Shown: in pieces, positions 1-8,333 of the stretch
Numbering within the stretch: the first letter of the stretch is position 1
How the letters are laid out: each line of letters starts with the position of its first letter
NCBI RefSeq assembly: GCF_000518645.1
Contig: NZ_JADZ01000042.1
Span: forward strand, 1-40,795
Direction of reading: 5' to 3'
Length of the DNA stretch: 40,795 nt
Source: Curvibacter gracilis ATCC BAA-807
GTDB taxonomy: Bacteria > Pseudomonadota > Gammaproteobacteria > Burkholderiales > Burkholderiaceae_C
Notes under the pieces: model-generated
Told to the model about the DNA's origin: nothing
Databases searched by the model: none
Seen by the model: only the letters and a program-made list of their open reading frames with translations
Translations under genes and position numbers: made by a program

Positions 1-130
1 CCCCCCTGGCGCGAGCAGCGCAGGGAACCACGAAGTGGCCCTGACTTCGGGTCGCCTTTCTTTGCTTACTTTCTTTGGCGAAGCAAAGAAAGTGAGGCGG
101 CCGCCGGGCCGCAATCCCGGCCTCCGACCT
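1..130 (+). repeat. Terminal repeat, left copy
   Basis: The first ~130 bases match the reverse complement of the last ~130 bases of the window with mismatches only near the inner edge (for example positions 115 and 127). It contains two inverted repeats: CGAAGT/ACTTCG at 31-36/44-49, and a perfect 10-bp stem ACTTTCTTTG/CAAAGAAAGT at 68-77/84-93 with a 6-nt loop. No coding capacity is convincing. Similar CTTTCTTTG-rich intergenic repeats are, as I recall, multicopy in many Comamonadaceae genomes. The likeliest reading is a dispersed repeat at which the assembly broke. Confidence 0.9.
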
Positions 131-226
131 TCAACAAAGAGCAGAAGTCACAGGGCGCAGCGGCAATCGCGAGCCCAAGCAAGCCCGCCCGATCCCGCCC
201 CCGCTTGCCAGGGCCAAGCCCCGCCC

Positions 227-550
227 TCACACCCCCCAAGTCACATCATGCCCCTCCCGCTCACTGCGCCGAAGCATGTCAATCAAGGGCGCCACCCGTT
301 GCCGCAGTGACACGCCCTGAGGCCGGGCGGTGTCCTCGTCTTCCTCGGGGTTCTCAGCCCGGGCCTGGGCCGCCAGCGCATCCTCAGCGGCCACGGCGGA
401 CTCGAGGGCGCCCACGGCGGCGGCGATCTGGGATGACAGGATGATGCCCTGCGGGCCCGGCGTCTTGCCGATGATCTCCAGCACCCGGCGCCCATTGGGC
501 TCCAGCATGATCAGGTCGGCGGTGGATTTGGACTTGAACTTGTAAAGCAT
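227..550 (-). CDS. DUF1840 family protein
   Basis: A 107-residue protein with the DUF1840 layout: an N-terminal block MLYKFKSKSTADLIMLEPNG, then RRVLEIIGKTPGPQGII, an acidic alanine-rich middle, and the conserved tail SLRQRVAPLIDMLRR ending in VTWGV. The family is small, cytosolic, widespread in Betaproteobacteria and of unknown function. The start at 550 is chosen because the homology begins there and AAGGAAAG lies about 10 nt upstream; the same frame stays open upstream to 745, but that part has no family similarity. It stands alone, divergent from the CsgG-like lipoprotein gene. Confidence 0.9.
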   Translation of the reverse strand: MLYKFKSKSTADLIMLEPNGRRVLEIIGKTPGPQGIILSSQIAAAVGALESAVAAEDALAAQARAENPEEDEDTARPQGVSLRQRVAPLIDMLRRSEREGHDVTWGV

Positions 551-910
551 GGTGGTGGCTCTTTCCTTGTGCCGCGCAGCAACGCGGCGGCATGTCAATG
601 CGTTGATTGTCCCCCTGCAAGCACGATCGACGCTCGGGATCACAACGGCCGTGCAGACCGGGTCGATTGTTGCACCCCAGCAACGCCGCAGGGGGTATGC
701 AGACCCGAAAAGCTTGCCGCAACGCAAGCGCACCCACGTTTTCACTTCGCATCAGGTTGAACGCTGATGTGCATTCCAAAAATTTTTGTAAACCTTGGCT
801 GCCTCAAGTTAGCATCCCCAGGCTTTTTGTCGCCAGACAGAGGCACCTGGGAGCACCCGAACCATTCCAACACCAGCATGCCCCGCATGCGCATTCACAA
901 GAGTTCATTC
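551..910. other. 360-bp divergent intergenic region
   Basis: This separates the DUF1840 gene (minus) from the CsgG-like gene (plus). The open frames crossing it have no recognisable protein character. There are short inverted repeats (CCGCG/CGCGG near 572-587; GTTGC/GCAAC near 669-684) and an A/T-rich patch around 777-792 that may hold a promoter, but I cannot assign a convincing -35/-10 pair. Confidence 0.6.
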
Positions 911-1954
911 ATGGCCTTCAAAATCCCCCATCAACTGACGTTGCTCGCTCTCGCTGGCTCACTGGCCGCCCTGTCCGGCTGCGCCACCATGGAAACCGGC
1001 TCGGCCGCCGCGAAGACCGAAGCCACTGGCTCGGCCGGCGGTGCCAACAGCCAGGGCGCCAACAGCAAGCTGCCGCGCTGCGAAGAAACCCTGGGCACGA
1101 TCGCCATCGTCGAAGACACCAATGCGCCCTGGTATGTGATGCTGACCCAGCAACGCCACCTGGGCCCGACCACCCCGGTGCTCAAGCTGCTGATCCAGCA
1201 ATCGAACTGCTTCGTGGTGGTGGACCGCGGCCGCGCCATGAACAACATGATGCAAGAGCGCGCCCTGGCCCAGTCGGGTGAGCTGCGCAACAACTCCAAC
1301 TTCGGCAAGGGTCAGATGGTGTCGGCCGACTACTCGCTGACCCCCTCGATCACCTTCTCGAACAACAACGCCGGCGGCGCAGGTGCCGCCGTGGGCGGCC
1401 TGCTGGGCCCGGTGGGCGCGCTGGTGGGTGGCAACATGAGCGCCAAGGAAGCCAGCACCCTGCTGACCCTGGACGACAACCGCTCCAGCGTGCAGATCGC
1501 AGCGGCCGAAGGCAGTGCCAAGAACTGGGACTTCGGTGCCTTTGGCGGCATTCTGGGCGCCGGCTTCGGCGGCCTGGGCGGAGGCTACACCAACACCGCC
1601 GAAGGCAAGGTGATCGTGGCCGCCTTCCTCGATTCGTACGCCAACATCGTCAAGGCCGTGCAGAACTACAAGGCCCAGACGGTCAAGGGCGGCCTGGGCA
1701 CCGGCGGGCGCCTGAACGTGGACGGCGGCGTCAACCCCAATGCACCGGCCGCCAAGGCCGCCCCTGCCGCCGGCACCGGCATGAGCGTGCTGGCCGCCCA
1801 GCAAAAGCTCAATGACCTGGGTTTCAGCGTCGGCAAGCCCGATGGCTCCATGGGCCCGCGCACCAAGCGTGAGCTGGCCAAGTTCCAGAAGTCGCGCCAG
1901 CTGCCGACCACCGGCGAACTGGACGCCGCCACTCAAGCCGAGCTGAGCAAGTAA
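911..1954 (+). CDS. CsgG/HfaB-like lipoprotein with C-terminal peptidoglycan-binding domain
   Basis: A 347-residue predicted outer-membrane or periplasmic lipoprotein. A lipoprotein signal ends in the lipobox LSGC, with the acylated cysteine at residue 24. Residues ~60-240 resemble CsgG/HfaB-type assembly proteins: an AIVED strand, a hydrophobic FVVVDRGRAMNNMMQER segment, and a Gly/Ala-rich AGAAVGGLLGPVGALVGG stretch. The last ~60 residues form a peptidoglycan-binding_1 domain (LAAQQKLNDLGFSVGKPDG, then TGELDAATQAEL). Start 911 places the signal peptide at the N-terminus; upstream in-frame ATGs at 767 and 887 would add unrelated sequence. No curli subunit genes are nearby, so a role in curli secretion is not implied. 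A strong terminator follows. Confidence 0.85.
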   Translation: MAFKIPHQLTLLALAGSLAALSGCATMETGSAAAKTEATGSAGGANSQGANSKLPRCEETLGTIAIVEDTNAPWYVMLTQQRHLGPTTPVLKLLIQQSNCFVVVDRGRAMNNMMQERALAQSGELRNNSNFGKGQMVSADYSLTPSITFSNNNAGGAGAAVGGLLGPVGALVGGNMSAKEASTLLTLDDNRSSVQIAAAEGSAKNWDFGAFGGILGAGFGGLGGGYTNTAEGKVIVAAFLDSYANIVKAVQNYKAQTVKGGLGTGGRLNVDGGVNPNAPAAKAAPAAGTGMSVLAAQQKLNDLGFSVGKPDGSMGPRTKRELAKFQKSRQLPTTGELDAATQAELSK

Positions 1955-1981
1955 GCGCGGCCTGCGCGACGCGCCACAACG

Positions 1982-2029
1982 GGCGCCTGAGCTGTTCCGA
2001 CACCGGAACGGGCCAGGCGCCTGTTTTTT
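1982..2029 (+). terminator. Rho-independent terminator
   Basis: A long two-part stem: outer arms GGCGCCTG (1982-1989) and CAGGCGCC (2014-2021), inner arms GTTCCG (1994-1999) and CGGAAC (2004-2009) with a 4-nt loop, followed by six T residues at 2024-2029. It lies 27 nt after the CsgG-like gene. Confidence 0.88.
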
Positions 2030-2055
2030 GGGCGCGCCGGGCCCGGCACGCATGC

Positions 2056-2061
2056 TGTAAT
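2056..2061 (+). promoter_or_regulatory. -10 hexamer six bases before an ATG (leaderless candidate)
   Basis: TGTAAT preceded by TGC (extended -10 form) ends 6 nt before the ATG at 2068, and there is no Shine-Dalgarno sequence. Transcription would start about at the start codon. No good -35 element is visible. Confidence 0.45.
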
Positions 2062-2067
2062 CCGGCC

Positions 2068-3243
2068 ATGCGCGTGCCCGCCCCTCCAACCTCACCCCTC
2101 TTGTCAGTGCGCGTGCTGTGGCGCGCCTGGCTGGCCGCCCTGCTGCTGGGGGGCCTGACGGGCTGCAGCCACCTGGGCTATTACTGGCAATCGGTGAGCG
2201 GCCATGTGCAGCTGATGCGGGCGGCACGCCCCATCCCCGACTGGCTGGCCGACCCGGCCACGCCGCCCCTGCTCAAGACCCGGCTGGCGTCGGCACAGGC
2301 CTTGCGCGACTACGCGGTGCGCCAGCTGGGCCTGCCCGACAACGCCAGCTACCACCGCTATGCCGACCTGCACCGCAGCGCGGTGATCTGGAACGTGACG
2401 GCCGCCCCGCCCGATGCCCTGACGCTGCACACCTGGTGCTTCCCGGTCACGGGCTGCATCGGCTACCGCGGCTATTTCGATGTGCAGGCGGCCCGCGCCG
2501 AAGCCGCCGGGTTGCGCGAGCAGGGGCTGGAGACCCATGTCTACGGTGTGCCGGCCTACTCGACGCTGGGCTGGCTCAACTGGGCCGGGGGCGACCCGCT
2601 GCTCAACACCTTCATCCACTACCCCGAGGGCGAACTGGCGCGGCTGATCTTCCACGAACTGGCGCACCAGGTGGTCTACCTGAACGGGGACACCTCTTTC
2701 AACGAATCATTTGCCACCGCGGTCGAGCTGATCGGCGTGCGCCAATGGCTGGCCCAGGCCGCCAGCCCGGCGGCACGCCAGGCCTATGCCCAGAGCGAGT
2801 CCTTGCGCCTGGGCTTTCGCGACCTCACCCGCGCCACCCGGGCCCGGCTGGAGGCGGTGTATGCCCAGGCGCGCGCGCCCGGCAGCCCCCCTGACGGGCT
2901 GACGCGGCAGAAAGCCGAGGTCATGGCCGATTTCCGGCGCCAGTACGCCGCGCTGCGCAGCCAATGGACCATCGACCCGACGCGGCAGGCCGGTTACGAC
3001 CAGTGGGTGGCCAACGCCAACAACGCGGCCTTCGGCGCCCTGGCCGCCTACGACGCCCTGGTGCCGGGCTTCGAGGCCCTGTACGAGCAGCAACGCGCGC
3101 GCCAGCCCGAACAGGCCTGGCCGCTCTTCTACGAAGCGGTGCGGCAGTTGGCCCGCCTGCCCGAAGCGGAGCGCCTGCGCCGCCTGCAGCCCCCGGCACC
3201 GGTATCATCGGCCGGCCCATCCACCCCCTCTGCCGGAGATTGA
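2068..3243 (+). CDS. Putative zinc aminopeptidase lipoprotein (PF10023 family)
   Basis: A 391-residue protein with a lipoprotein signal (lipobox LTGC, cysteine 33) and the gluzincin-like motif HELAH at residues 196-200 inside LIFHELAHQVVYLNGDTSF. Glutamates 213 and 220 just downstream are candidates for the third zinc ligand. The pattern matches the putative aminopeptidase family PF10023, whose members are predicted exported metallopeptidases of undefined substrate. The start has no Shine-Dalgarno sequence but sits 6 nt after a -10-like hexamer. The stop is 2 nt before the next start, so the two genes are probably co-transcribed. Confidence 0.85.
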   Translation: MRVPAPPTSPLLSVRVLWRAWLAALLLGGLTGCSHLGYYWQSVSGHVQLMRAARPIPDWLADPATPPLLKTRLASAQALRDYAVRQLGLPDNASYHRYADLHRSAVIWNVTAAPPDALTLHTWCFPVTGCIGYRGYFDVQAARAEAAGLREQGLETHVYGVPAYSTLGWLNWAGGDPLLNTFIHYPEGELARLIFHELAHQVVYLNGDTSFNESFATAVELIGVRQWLAQAASPAARQAYAQSESLRLGFRDLTRATRARLEAVYAQARAPGSPPDGLTRQKAEVMADFRRQYAALRSQWTIDPTRQAGYDQWVANANNAAFGALAAYDALVPGFEALYEQQRARQPEQAWPLFYEAVRQLARLPEAERLRRLQPPAPVSSAGPSTPSAGD

Positions 3244-3245
3244 AC

Positions 3246-3548
3246 TTGCCCGACATCCACATCCACCGCGAACACGAACTGGGCCTGAGCGGCGCCCGCG
3301 AGGTGGCCACAGGCTGGGCCGAAAAGGCCGAACGCAAGCTGGACATGAGCTGCCGCTACGAAGAGGGCGAGGCCGAAGACGTGCTGCACTTCAGCCGGGC
3401 CGGTGCGCAGGGCACGCTGCGCGTGAACGCTGAGCGCTTTGAGCTGCAGGCCACGCTGGGTTTTCTGCTGGGCTCGTTCAAGGACCAGATCGAACAGGAA
3501 ATCGGGCGCCAGCTCGATGAGCTGATCGGGCAGCAGCGCGCCGCCTGA
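3246..3548 (+). CDS. Polyhydroxyalkanoate system family protein (PF09650)
   Basis: A 100-residue protein beginning LPDIHIHREHELGLSGAREV and continuing through AEKAERKLDMSCRYEEGEAE to LLGSFKDQIEQEIGRQLDEL. This fits the PHA granule-associated PF09650 family, small proteins often linked to polyhydroxyalkanoate metabolism but without a defined biochemical activity. I chose TTG at 3246 as start because the family similarity begins there, GGAGA lies about 8 nt upstream, and it follows the previous stop by 2 nt. A possible internal -10 (TATCAT, 3203-3208) lies within the end of the preceding gene. A second PHA gene, phaM, is 24 kb away. Confidence 0.8.
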   Translation: MPDIHIHREHELGLSGAREVATGWAEKAERKLDMSCRYEEGEAEDVLHFSRAGAQGTLRVNAERFELQATLGFLLGSFKDQIEQEIGRQLDELIGQQRAA

Positions 3549-3606
3549 GCCCGGAGCGCACCCGCAGCCCACGGCGGCAGGCACGCCCCATGCTTGCGTG
3601 GTGGGC

Positions 3607-4131
3607 ATGCCTTGTCTCCCCCCCACCCTGCTGCGGCCCCAGCCGCTGAGTGCCTCGGCGTTTGCCCCTTTTGGTGCCGTGCTGGAGGGCTTTGGCACCC
3701 CGCCTGCGCAGGCACGCCCCATCAATGACCACAGCTACTGGCGTCTGGATCTGCCGCTGAACCTGCAGTTCGAGCAAGCCGGCGGTCAGGCCGGCCTGGC
3801 CATCTACCGCGCCGATGCGCGGCGCTTTCCCCTGCCGGTGGACGTGCTGGAGCGCCACACCCTGGCCAGCCAGAGCTTCATCCCGCTGGAGGGGGCGCGC
3901 TTTGTCGTGGTGGTGGCCCGGCCCAACGCCCTGCCAGGGCCGGACGACGTGCAGGCCTTCATCAGCAACGGCCGCCAGGGCGTGCTGCTGCACCCCGGCA
4001 CCTGGCACCACGCCCTGCTGGCCGTGGACGCGGGCAGCTTCGTGGTGCTGGAGCGGCACACCCCGGCCGGCGCCCCCATCGACTGCGAGCTGAGCACGCT
4101 GGCCGAGACCCTGCTGCTGAGCCTGGACTGA
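3607..4131 (+). CDS. allA: Ureidoglycolate lyase
   Basis: A 174-residue protein matching AllA, which splits ureidoglycolate into glyoxylate and urea in purine (allantoin) breakdown. Recognisable parts are LSASAFAPFGAVLE near the N-terminus, the central ERHTLASQSFIPL block, FISNGRQGVLLHPGTWHHAL with the cupin-type histidines, and FVVLERHTP near the end. Length fits the family (160-175). ATG 3607 is preferred over GTG 3598 and GTG 3601; none has a clear ribosome site. No other allantoin genes are in the window, though a creatininase-family hydrolase and an amidase are close. Confidence 0.85.
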   Translation: MPCLPPTLLRPQPLSASAFAPFGAVLEGFGTPPAQARPINDHSYWRLDLPLNLQFEQAGGQAGLAIYRADARRFPLPVDVLERHTLASQSFIPLEGARFVVVVARPNALPGPDDVQAFISNGRQGVLLHPGTWHHALLAVDAGSFVVLERHTPAGAPIDCELSTLAETLLLSLD

Positions 4132-4160
4132 ACCCGGGCCCGGTCCGCCTGGGGGGCTGC

Positions 4161-7082
4161 TCAGGCCCTCAGGGGCTCAGTTGCGCCAGCCTGCAACTGG
4201 GCCCACTCGCGCCGGTAGCGACGCAACCAGTCGCGGCATTCGTCGGCCGGCATGGGGCGTGCGAACAAGTAGCCCTGCAAGGTGTCGCAACCCCGTTCGG
4301 TCAGGAAGCGCTGCTGGGCTTCGGTCTCCACGCCCTCGGCCACGCAATGCAGGCCCAGGTCCTTGGCCATGGACAGGGTGGCGCGGGTGATGGCTTCGTC
4401 CTCCACATCGCCGGGCAGATCGGCCACGAAGGATTTGTCGAGCTTGATGCGCGAGATCGGCAGGCGCTTGAGGTAGCCCAGGCTGGAGTAGCCGGTGCCG
4501 AAATCGTCGAGCGCAAAGGTCAGGCCCATGTCGGCCAGTTCGCGCAGGCGGTTGTCCAGGTCTTTCAGGGGCTGCATCAGCAGCGTTTCGGTGATCTCCA
4601 GCTCGATGCGCGCCGGGTTCACACCGCTGGCACTCAAGGCTTGGCGCACCGTGTCGATGAAGCCCGACTTGCGGAACTGCATGGGCGAGATGTTGATGGC
4701 CATCATCAGATCGGTCTCGCCCAGGTGGGTCCAGTCCTGCAACTGGCGGCAGGCCTGGTGCAGCACCCAGGCCCCCAGAGGCTCGATCAGGCCGCAGTCC
4801 TCGGCCACCGGGATGAAGCGGTCGGGCGGGATCAGGCCTTCATCAGGATGGCGCCAGCGCACCAGGGCCTCGACCCCGGCGACACGGCCGCTGGCGGCGT
4901 CGATCTGCGGCTGATAGACCAGGAACAGCTCGTCACGCTCCAGCGCACGGCGCAGGTTGTTCTCCAGGAACATGCGGCGCGACACGCGTGCGTTCATTTC
5001 CTTCACGAAGAACTGGTAGCCATTGCGCCCGGCATCCTTGGCCACGTACATCGCCGTGTCGGCGTGCTTGAGCAGGTGGTCCAGGGTGTCGCCGTCCTGC
5101 GGGTAGCAGGCGATGCCGATGCTGGCCGACAGGTTGATCTCATGCCCCTGGATGTACAGCGGCGCCTGCAGGGCGCGGCGCAGGCGCTCGGCCACCTGGG
5201 CCGCCTCGTCGGGGCCTTGCAACTGGGGCAGCAGGGCCACGAACTCGTCGCCCCCGATGCGTGCCAGCATGTGGTGGCTTTCCAGGCAGGGCTGCAGGCG
5301 CTGCGAGACGGCCTGCAGCAACTCGTCGCCCAGCGCATGGCCCAGGGTGTCGTTGATGTGCTTGAAATGGTCCAGGTCCAGGAACAGCACGGCCAGCGCC
5401 TGCTGCGACTGCAGGGCCTGCTGCAACTCGGCCTGGCCACGGCTGACCCACTGGCTGCGGTTGGGCAGGCCGGTGAGGCTGTCGTAATGCGCCAGCGCCG
5501 CCAGCTCGAGCGTGCGCTGCTCGACCAGGGCCTGGGTGCGGCGCGTCTGCCCGGTGATGACCAGCAGGAAGGCGCCCAACAGACCCACGCACAGCAGGCT
5601 CAGGGCCACCATGGCCCAGGCGCTGAGGTCGCGCGCCTGGTTCAGGAAGCCCACATTGGCTCGCACCAGCAGCACCCATTCCCGGCCACCGAACTGCAAG
5701 GGCAGTTGAACCGTCATCGGGGCGCGGGCCCATTCGGCCGCATCGCAGCCGCTCGGGCCGGCCAGGCGCCGGTTGCCCACGGCGGCCTGCGAGTCGATCA
5801 GGCAGCTCTCGGGCCGTGCGCCGGAGTCGGCCGTGCCCAGCGCCTGCAACACGTCGTCCATGCGGAACACCGCCGACACCACGCCCTTGAGCACAGTGCT
5901 GTGGGGCTGGAACACGGCCTGGTACATCACCACGCCGCGCTGCTCGCCCACCTCCTGCACCAGGCGGATGCCCTCGCTCACGCGCGGCTGGCCCGTGGTT
6001 CGGGTGCCGGCCACCGAGTCGGCGGTGGCCGGCAGCACGGCCACATCCAGGCCCAGCGCCTGGGCATTGCTCGCCAGGGGCTCGATCAGGGTGATGGGCA
6101 GGTAGCTGTCGCGCAGGGCCGCGGCAAAGGTCTCGCCCTTGGCCGAGCGGCCCTTGATGGGCCAGCGCCCGGCCTCATAGGCCGCCCGGTCGGCCTGCTG
6201 CACCAGGGGACTCCAGCCGAAGTTCTGCGTGCCGCCATAGCGGTCCAGCCAGTGCCGCACGGTGATCGAGAAATCCGTCTGGGCCTCGGTCTGGGGCACC
6301 TCGGGCGCGGTGCGGCTGATCTGCATCACGCGGGCAATGGCCTGCACGCTGTCGTTTTGCGCATCCAGGCGGCGCTGCAAAAGCCCGCCCTGCTCCTGGG
6401 CGTACTGGTTGAGCTGACTGCGGATGCGCTGCTCCTCCCAGTTCTTGGTCTCGTACACCACCGCCCCGACCACCAACAGGGCCAACAGCAAGGGCATGGC
6501 CACACTGAGGCGACGCGAGCGCCAGGCCGCCTTGGGCTGCCCCAGGAACACCAGCAGCAGCGGCAAGCCCAGCACGGCGCCCACGGCATCGCCCAGCCAC
6601 CAGGTCCACCAACTGAAAAGGGCTTCGCTGGCAGGAATCAGGTCCGACAACACCAGCATCGGCACCGACAGGCTGGCATTGAGCAGCGTGCTCAAGGGCC
6701 CCACGACCAACAACAGAAGGGTGACGCGCTGCGGCGTCTCGACCGGATCGGGGTAGCCCACCCAGCGCCGCGCCAGCCAGGCGCCCAGATACGCCTGCAA
6801 CGCAGCCCCCAGGGGGGACATCAGCATGGTCCAGGACACCCCACCTTCGAGCCCAGCCTGCTGCCCCGCCATCCACTGCACCGCCAGCGAGCCCAGCGCC
6901 ACGCCCGGCAGGGCCCAGGCCCCCTGGGTCAGGGCCATGCCCAGGGCCACGCCCGCCGGCAGGAACATCAGCGACACATAGTCGGGCGGGATGCAGATCT
7001 GCAGGGAAAGCCAGCCCGTGGCGGCATAAAGCGCTGCGGTCCAGAGCGCCGGCAGCAGCTTGGATTTCAGATCAACGGGCAC
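4161..7082 (-). CDS. Membrane cyclic-di-GMP protein: MASE1-CHASE-GGDEF-EAL
   Basis: A 973-residue inner-membrane signalling protein. Residues ~1-220 are a multi-span MASE1-like sensor, followed by a periplasmic CHASE domain (residues ~230-480, with QNFGWSPLVQQADRAAYE), one more membrane helix, a GGDEF domain with intact GGDEF in LARIGGDEFVALL, and an EAL domain. The upstream inhibitory RxxD site is absent (ExxH instead). EAL catalytic positions look complete: EALVRWR, NISPMQF, ELEITETLL, DDFGTGYSSL, IKLDKSFV, AEGVETE, LQGYLFARP. It could therefore make or degrade cyclic-di-GMP. The start is GTG at 7082, without a clear ribosome site. Convergent with allA; divergent from the creatininase-family gene. 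Confidence 0.93.
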   Translation of the reverse strand: MPVDLKSKLLPALWTAALYAATGWLSLQICIPPDYVSLMFLPAGVALGMALTQGAWALPGVALGSLAVQWMAGQQAGLEGGVSWTMLMSPLGAALQAYLGAWLARRWVGYPDPVETPQRVTLLLLVVGPLSTLLNASLSVPMLVLSDLIPASEALFSWWTWWLGDAVGAVLGLPLLLVFLGQPKAAWRSRRLSVAMPLLLALLVVGAVVYETKNWEEQRIRSQLNQYAQEQGGLLQRRLDAQNDSVQAIARVMQISRTAPEVPQTEAQTDFSITVRHWLDRYGGTQNFGWSPLVQQADRAAYEAGRWPIKGRSAKGETFAAALRDSYLPITLIEPLASNAQALGLDVAVLPATADSVAGTRTTGQPRVSEGIRLVQEVGEQRGVVMYQAVFQPHSTVLKGVVSAVFRMDDVLQALGTADSGARPESCLIDSQAAVGNRRLAGPSGCDAAEWARAPMTVQLPLQFGGREWVLLVRANVGFLNQARDLSAWAMVALSLLCVGLLGAFLLVITGQTRRTQALVEQRTLELAALAHYDSLTGLPNRSQWVSRGQAELQQALQSQQALAVLFLDLDHFKHINDTLGHALGDELLQAVSQRLQPCLESHHMLARIGGDEFVALLPQLQGPDEAAQVAERLRRALQAPLYIQGHEINLSASIGIACYPQDGDTLDHLLKHADTAMYVAKDAGRNGYQFFVKEMNARVSRRMFLENNLRRALERDELFLVYQPQIDAASGRVAGVEALVRWRHPDEGLIPPDRFIPVAEDCGLIEPLGAWVLHQACRQLQDWTHLGETDLMMAINISPMQFRKSGFIDTVRQALSASGVNPARIELEITETLLMQPLKDLDNRLRELADMGLTFALDDFGTGYSSLGYLKRLPISRIKLDKSFVADLPGDVEDEAITRATLSMAKDLGLHCVAEGVETEAQQRFLTERGCDTLQGYLFARPMPADECRDWLRRYRREWAQLQAGATEPLRA

Positions 7083-7213
7083 TTGTTATGGGCTTGCGGT
7101 GGGTATGGGCCTGCATCCTAACGGGTTGCGGAGGGTGAATTGGTGATGTTGGTCAATTCTGAGATCCAGCGGAGCACGCACCACTGGAGGCTGCCCACCG
7201 CCGCAACACGCTC

Positions 7214-7219
7214 TAAGAT
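7214..7219 (+). promoter_or_regulatory. -10 hexamer six bases before an ATG (leaderless candidate)
   Basis: TAAGAT ends 6 nt before the ATG at 7226 and no Shine-Dalgarno sequence is present. No -35 match is evident. Confidence 0.4.
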
Positions 7220-7225
7220 GCGCGC

Positions 7226-8056
7226 ATGATCCTTCCATCGCGCTTCTGGGCCGACCTGAGTGCCCGTGATTTTGCCCACCTGCAGGCCAGTGGCGAGGCG
7301 GCCGAGGTGGTGGCGGTGCTGCCGGTGGCGGCCATCGAGCAGCATGGCCCGCACCTGCCGCTGAGCGTGGACACGGCCCTGGTCGAGGGCATTGTGGCGG
7401 CCTGCCTGCCCCACCTGAGTGCCACCCTGCCGGCCCTGTTCCTGCCCACCCAGGCGGTGGGCCTGAGCCCTGAGCACCAGCGCTTTGCCGGCACGCTGAC
7501 GCTGTCGCCCGAGACGGTGATCCGGCTGTGGGTGGAGTTGGGCGAGTGCGTGGCCCGCGCCGGGGTGCGCAAACTGCTGCTGTTCAACAGCCACGGCGGG
7601 CAGGTGAGTGTGCTCGACATCGTGGCGCGCGAGCTGCGCAGCCGCTGCAACCTGATCGTCTACGGCAGCAGCTGGTTCAACCTGCCACTGCCGCCCGAGC
7701 TGGAGGCCCGTTTCGGGCCTGAGGAGCACCGCTTCGGCATCCATGCCGGCGACATCGAGACCTCGATGATGCTGGCGCTGCAGCCAGACCGGGTGGACAT
7801 GGCCCAGGCCAAGGCCTTTCACAGCAGCTCACAGGACCGGGCCGCACGCTACACCCTGCTGGGCAACGGGCGCAGCGCCAAGCTGGGCTGGCAGATGCAG
7901 GACTACAACCCCGCCGGTGCCGCCGGCAATGCCGCCGCCGCCACGGCCGAAAAAGGCCACGCCCTGATCGACGCCGCCGCCCGCCAACTGGCCCTGCTGC
8001 TGCAAGAAATCGCCGCGCTGCCCCTGAGCACCCTGGTGGACAAACCCCAGTTTTAA
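7226..8056 (+). CDS. Creatininase family amidohydrolase
   Basis: A 276-residue protein of the creatininase family (PF02633), metal-dependent hydrolases acting on cyclic amides and formamides. Metal-site motifs are visible: EQHGPHLPLSVDT at residues 38-50 (Glu38, His40, Asp49), LLLFNSHGGQ with His123, and HAGDIETSMML with a glutamate. The NSHGGQ form departs from the NGHYEN of true creatininases and is closer to the GHGGN-type members, so the substrate is open. It may belong with the nitrogen-recycling genes here (allA, amidase). The gene stands alone and looks leaderless. Confidence 0.87.
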   Translation: MILPSRFWADLSARDFAHLQASGEAAEVVAVLPVAAIEQHGPHLPLSVDTALVEGIVAACLPHLSATLPALFLPTQAVGLSPEHQRFAGTLTLSPETVIRLWVELGECVARAGVRKLLLFNSHGGQVSVLDIVARELRSRCNLIVYGSSWFNLPLPPELEARFGPEEHRFGIHAGDIETSMMLALQPDRVDMAQAKAFHSSSQDRAARYTLLGNGRSAKLGWQMQDYNPAGAAGNAAAATAEKGHALIDAAARQLALLLQEIAALPLSTLVDKPQF

Positions 8057-8091
8057 GTGAGGCAGCCACCAGGCCCTCTTTGAGCTCCAGC

Positions 8092-8333
8092 AGGCTTACA
8101 ACGAAGGAGTCAGCCCGGCGCCGGGCCTGCCTGCGCAGGGCTGGACAGGGCGAAGAGCGTTCGCGTCTCGCGGCCGCACGTGGGAGTGACACGAACTCAA
8201 CGAGCCGTAGGGCCCCCTTCTGAATTCAGCCGGCTCGAAACGAAGAGGTCAGCCCGCCGCCCGGCCGCCCGAAGGCGGGCTGCGGCCCCCTTGGGGGGCA
8301 GGGAGTGACACGAAGTGCACGACCGTGGGGGCC
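8092..8333 (+). repeat. Two degenerate direct repeats in the intergenic region
   Basis: Two related units, ~8092-8216 and ~8231-8333, share a left end (GGCT-ACGAAG-GTCAGCCCG-CGCC) and a right end (GGGAGTGACACGAA followed by CGAGCCGT or CGACCGT and a run of G/C). The first unit has a longer middle. An inverted repeat CGAGCCG/CGGCTCG (8201-8207/8231-8237) joins the units, and AGCCCGCC/GGCGGGCT forms a stem inside the second. The 8057-8333 interval holds no gene. This looks like a dispersed Burkholderiales intergenic repeat present in tandem. Confidence 0.7.

Noticed and set aside
4347-7121. 924-residue open frame antisense to the MASE1-CHASE-GGDEF-EAL gene
   Set aside because: It has the H/Q/G/A-rich composition typical of antisense frames in GC-rich genes, no domain is recognisable, and the opposite strand has a complete, motif-rich gene.
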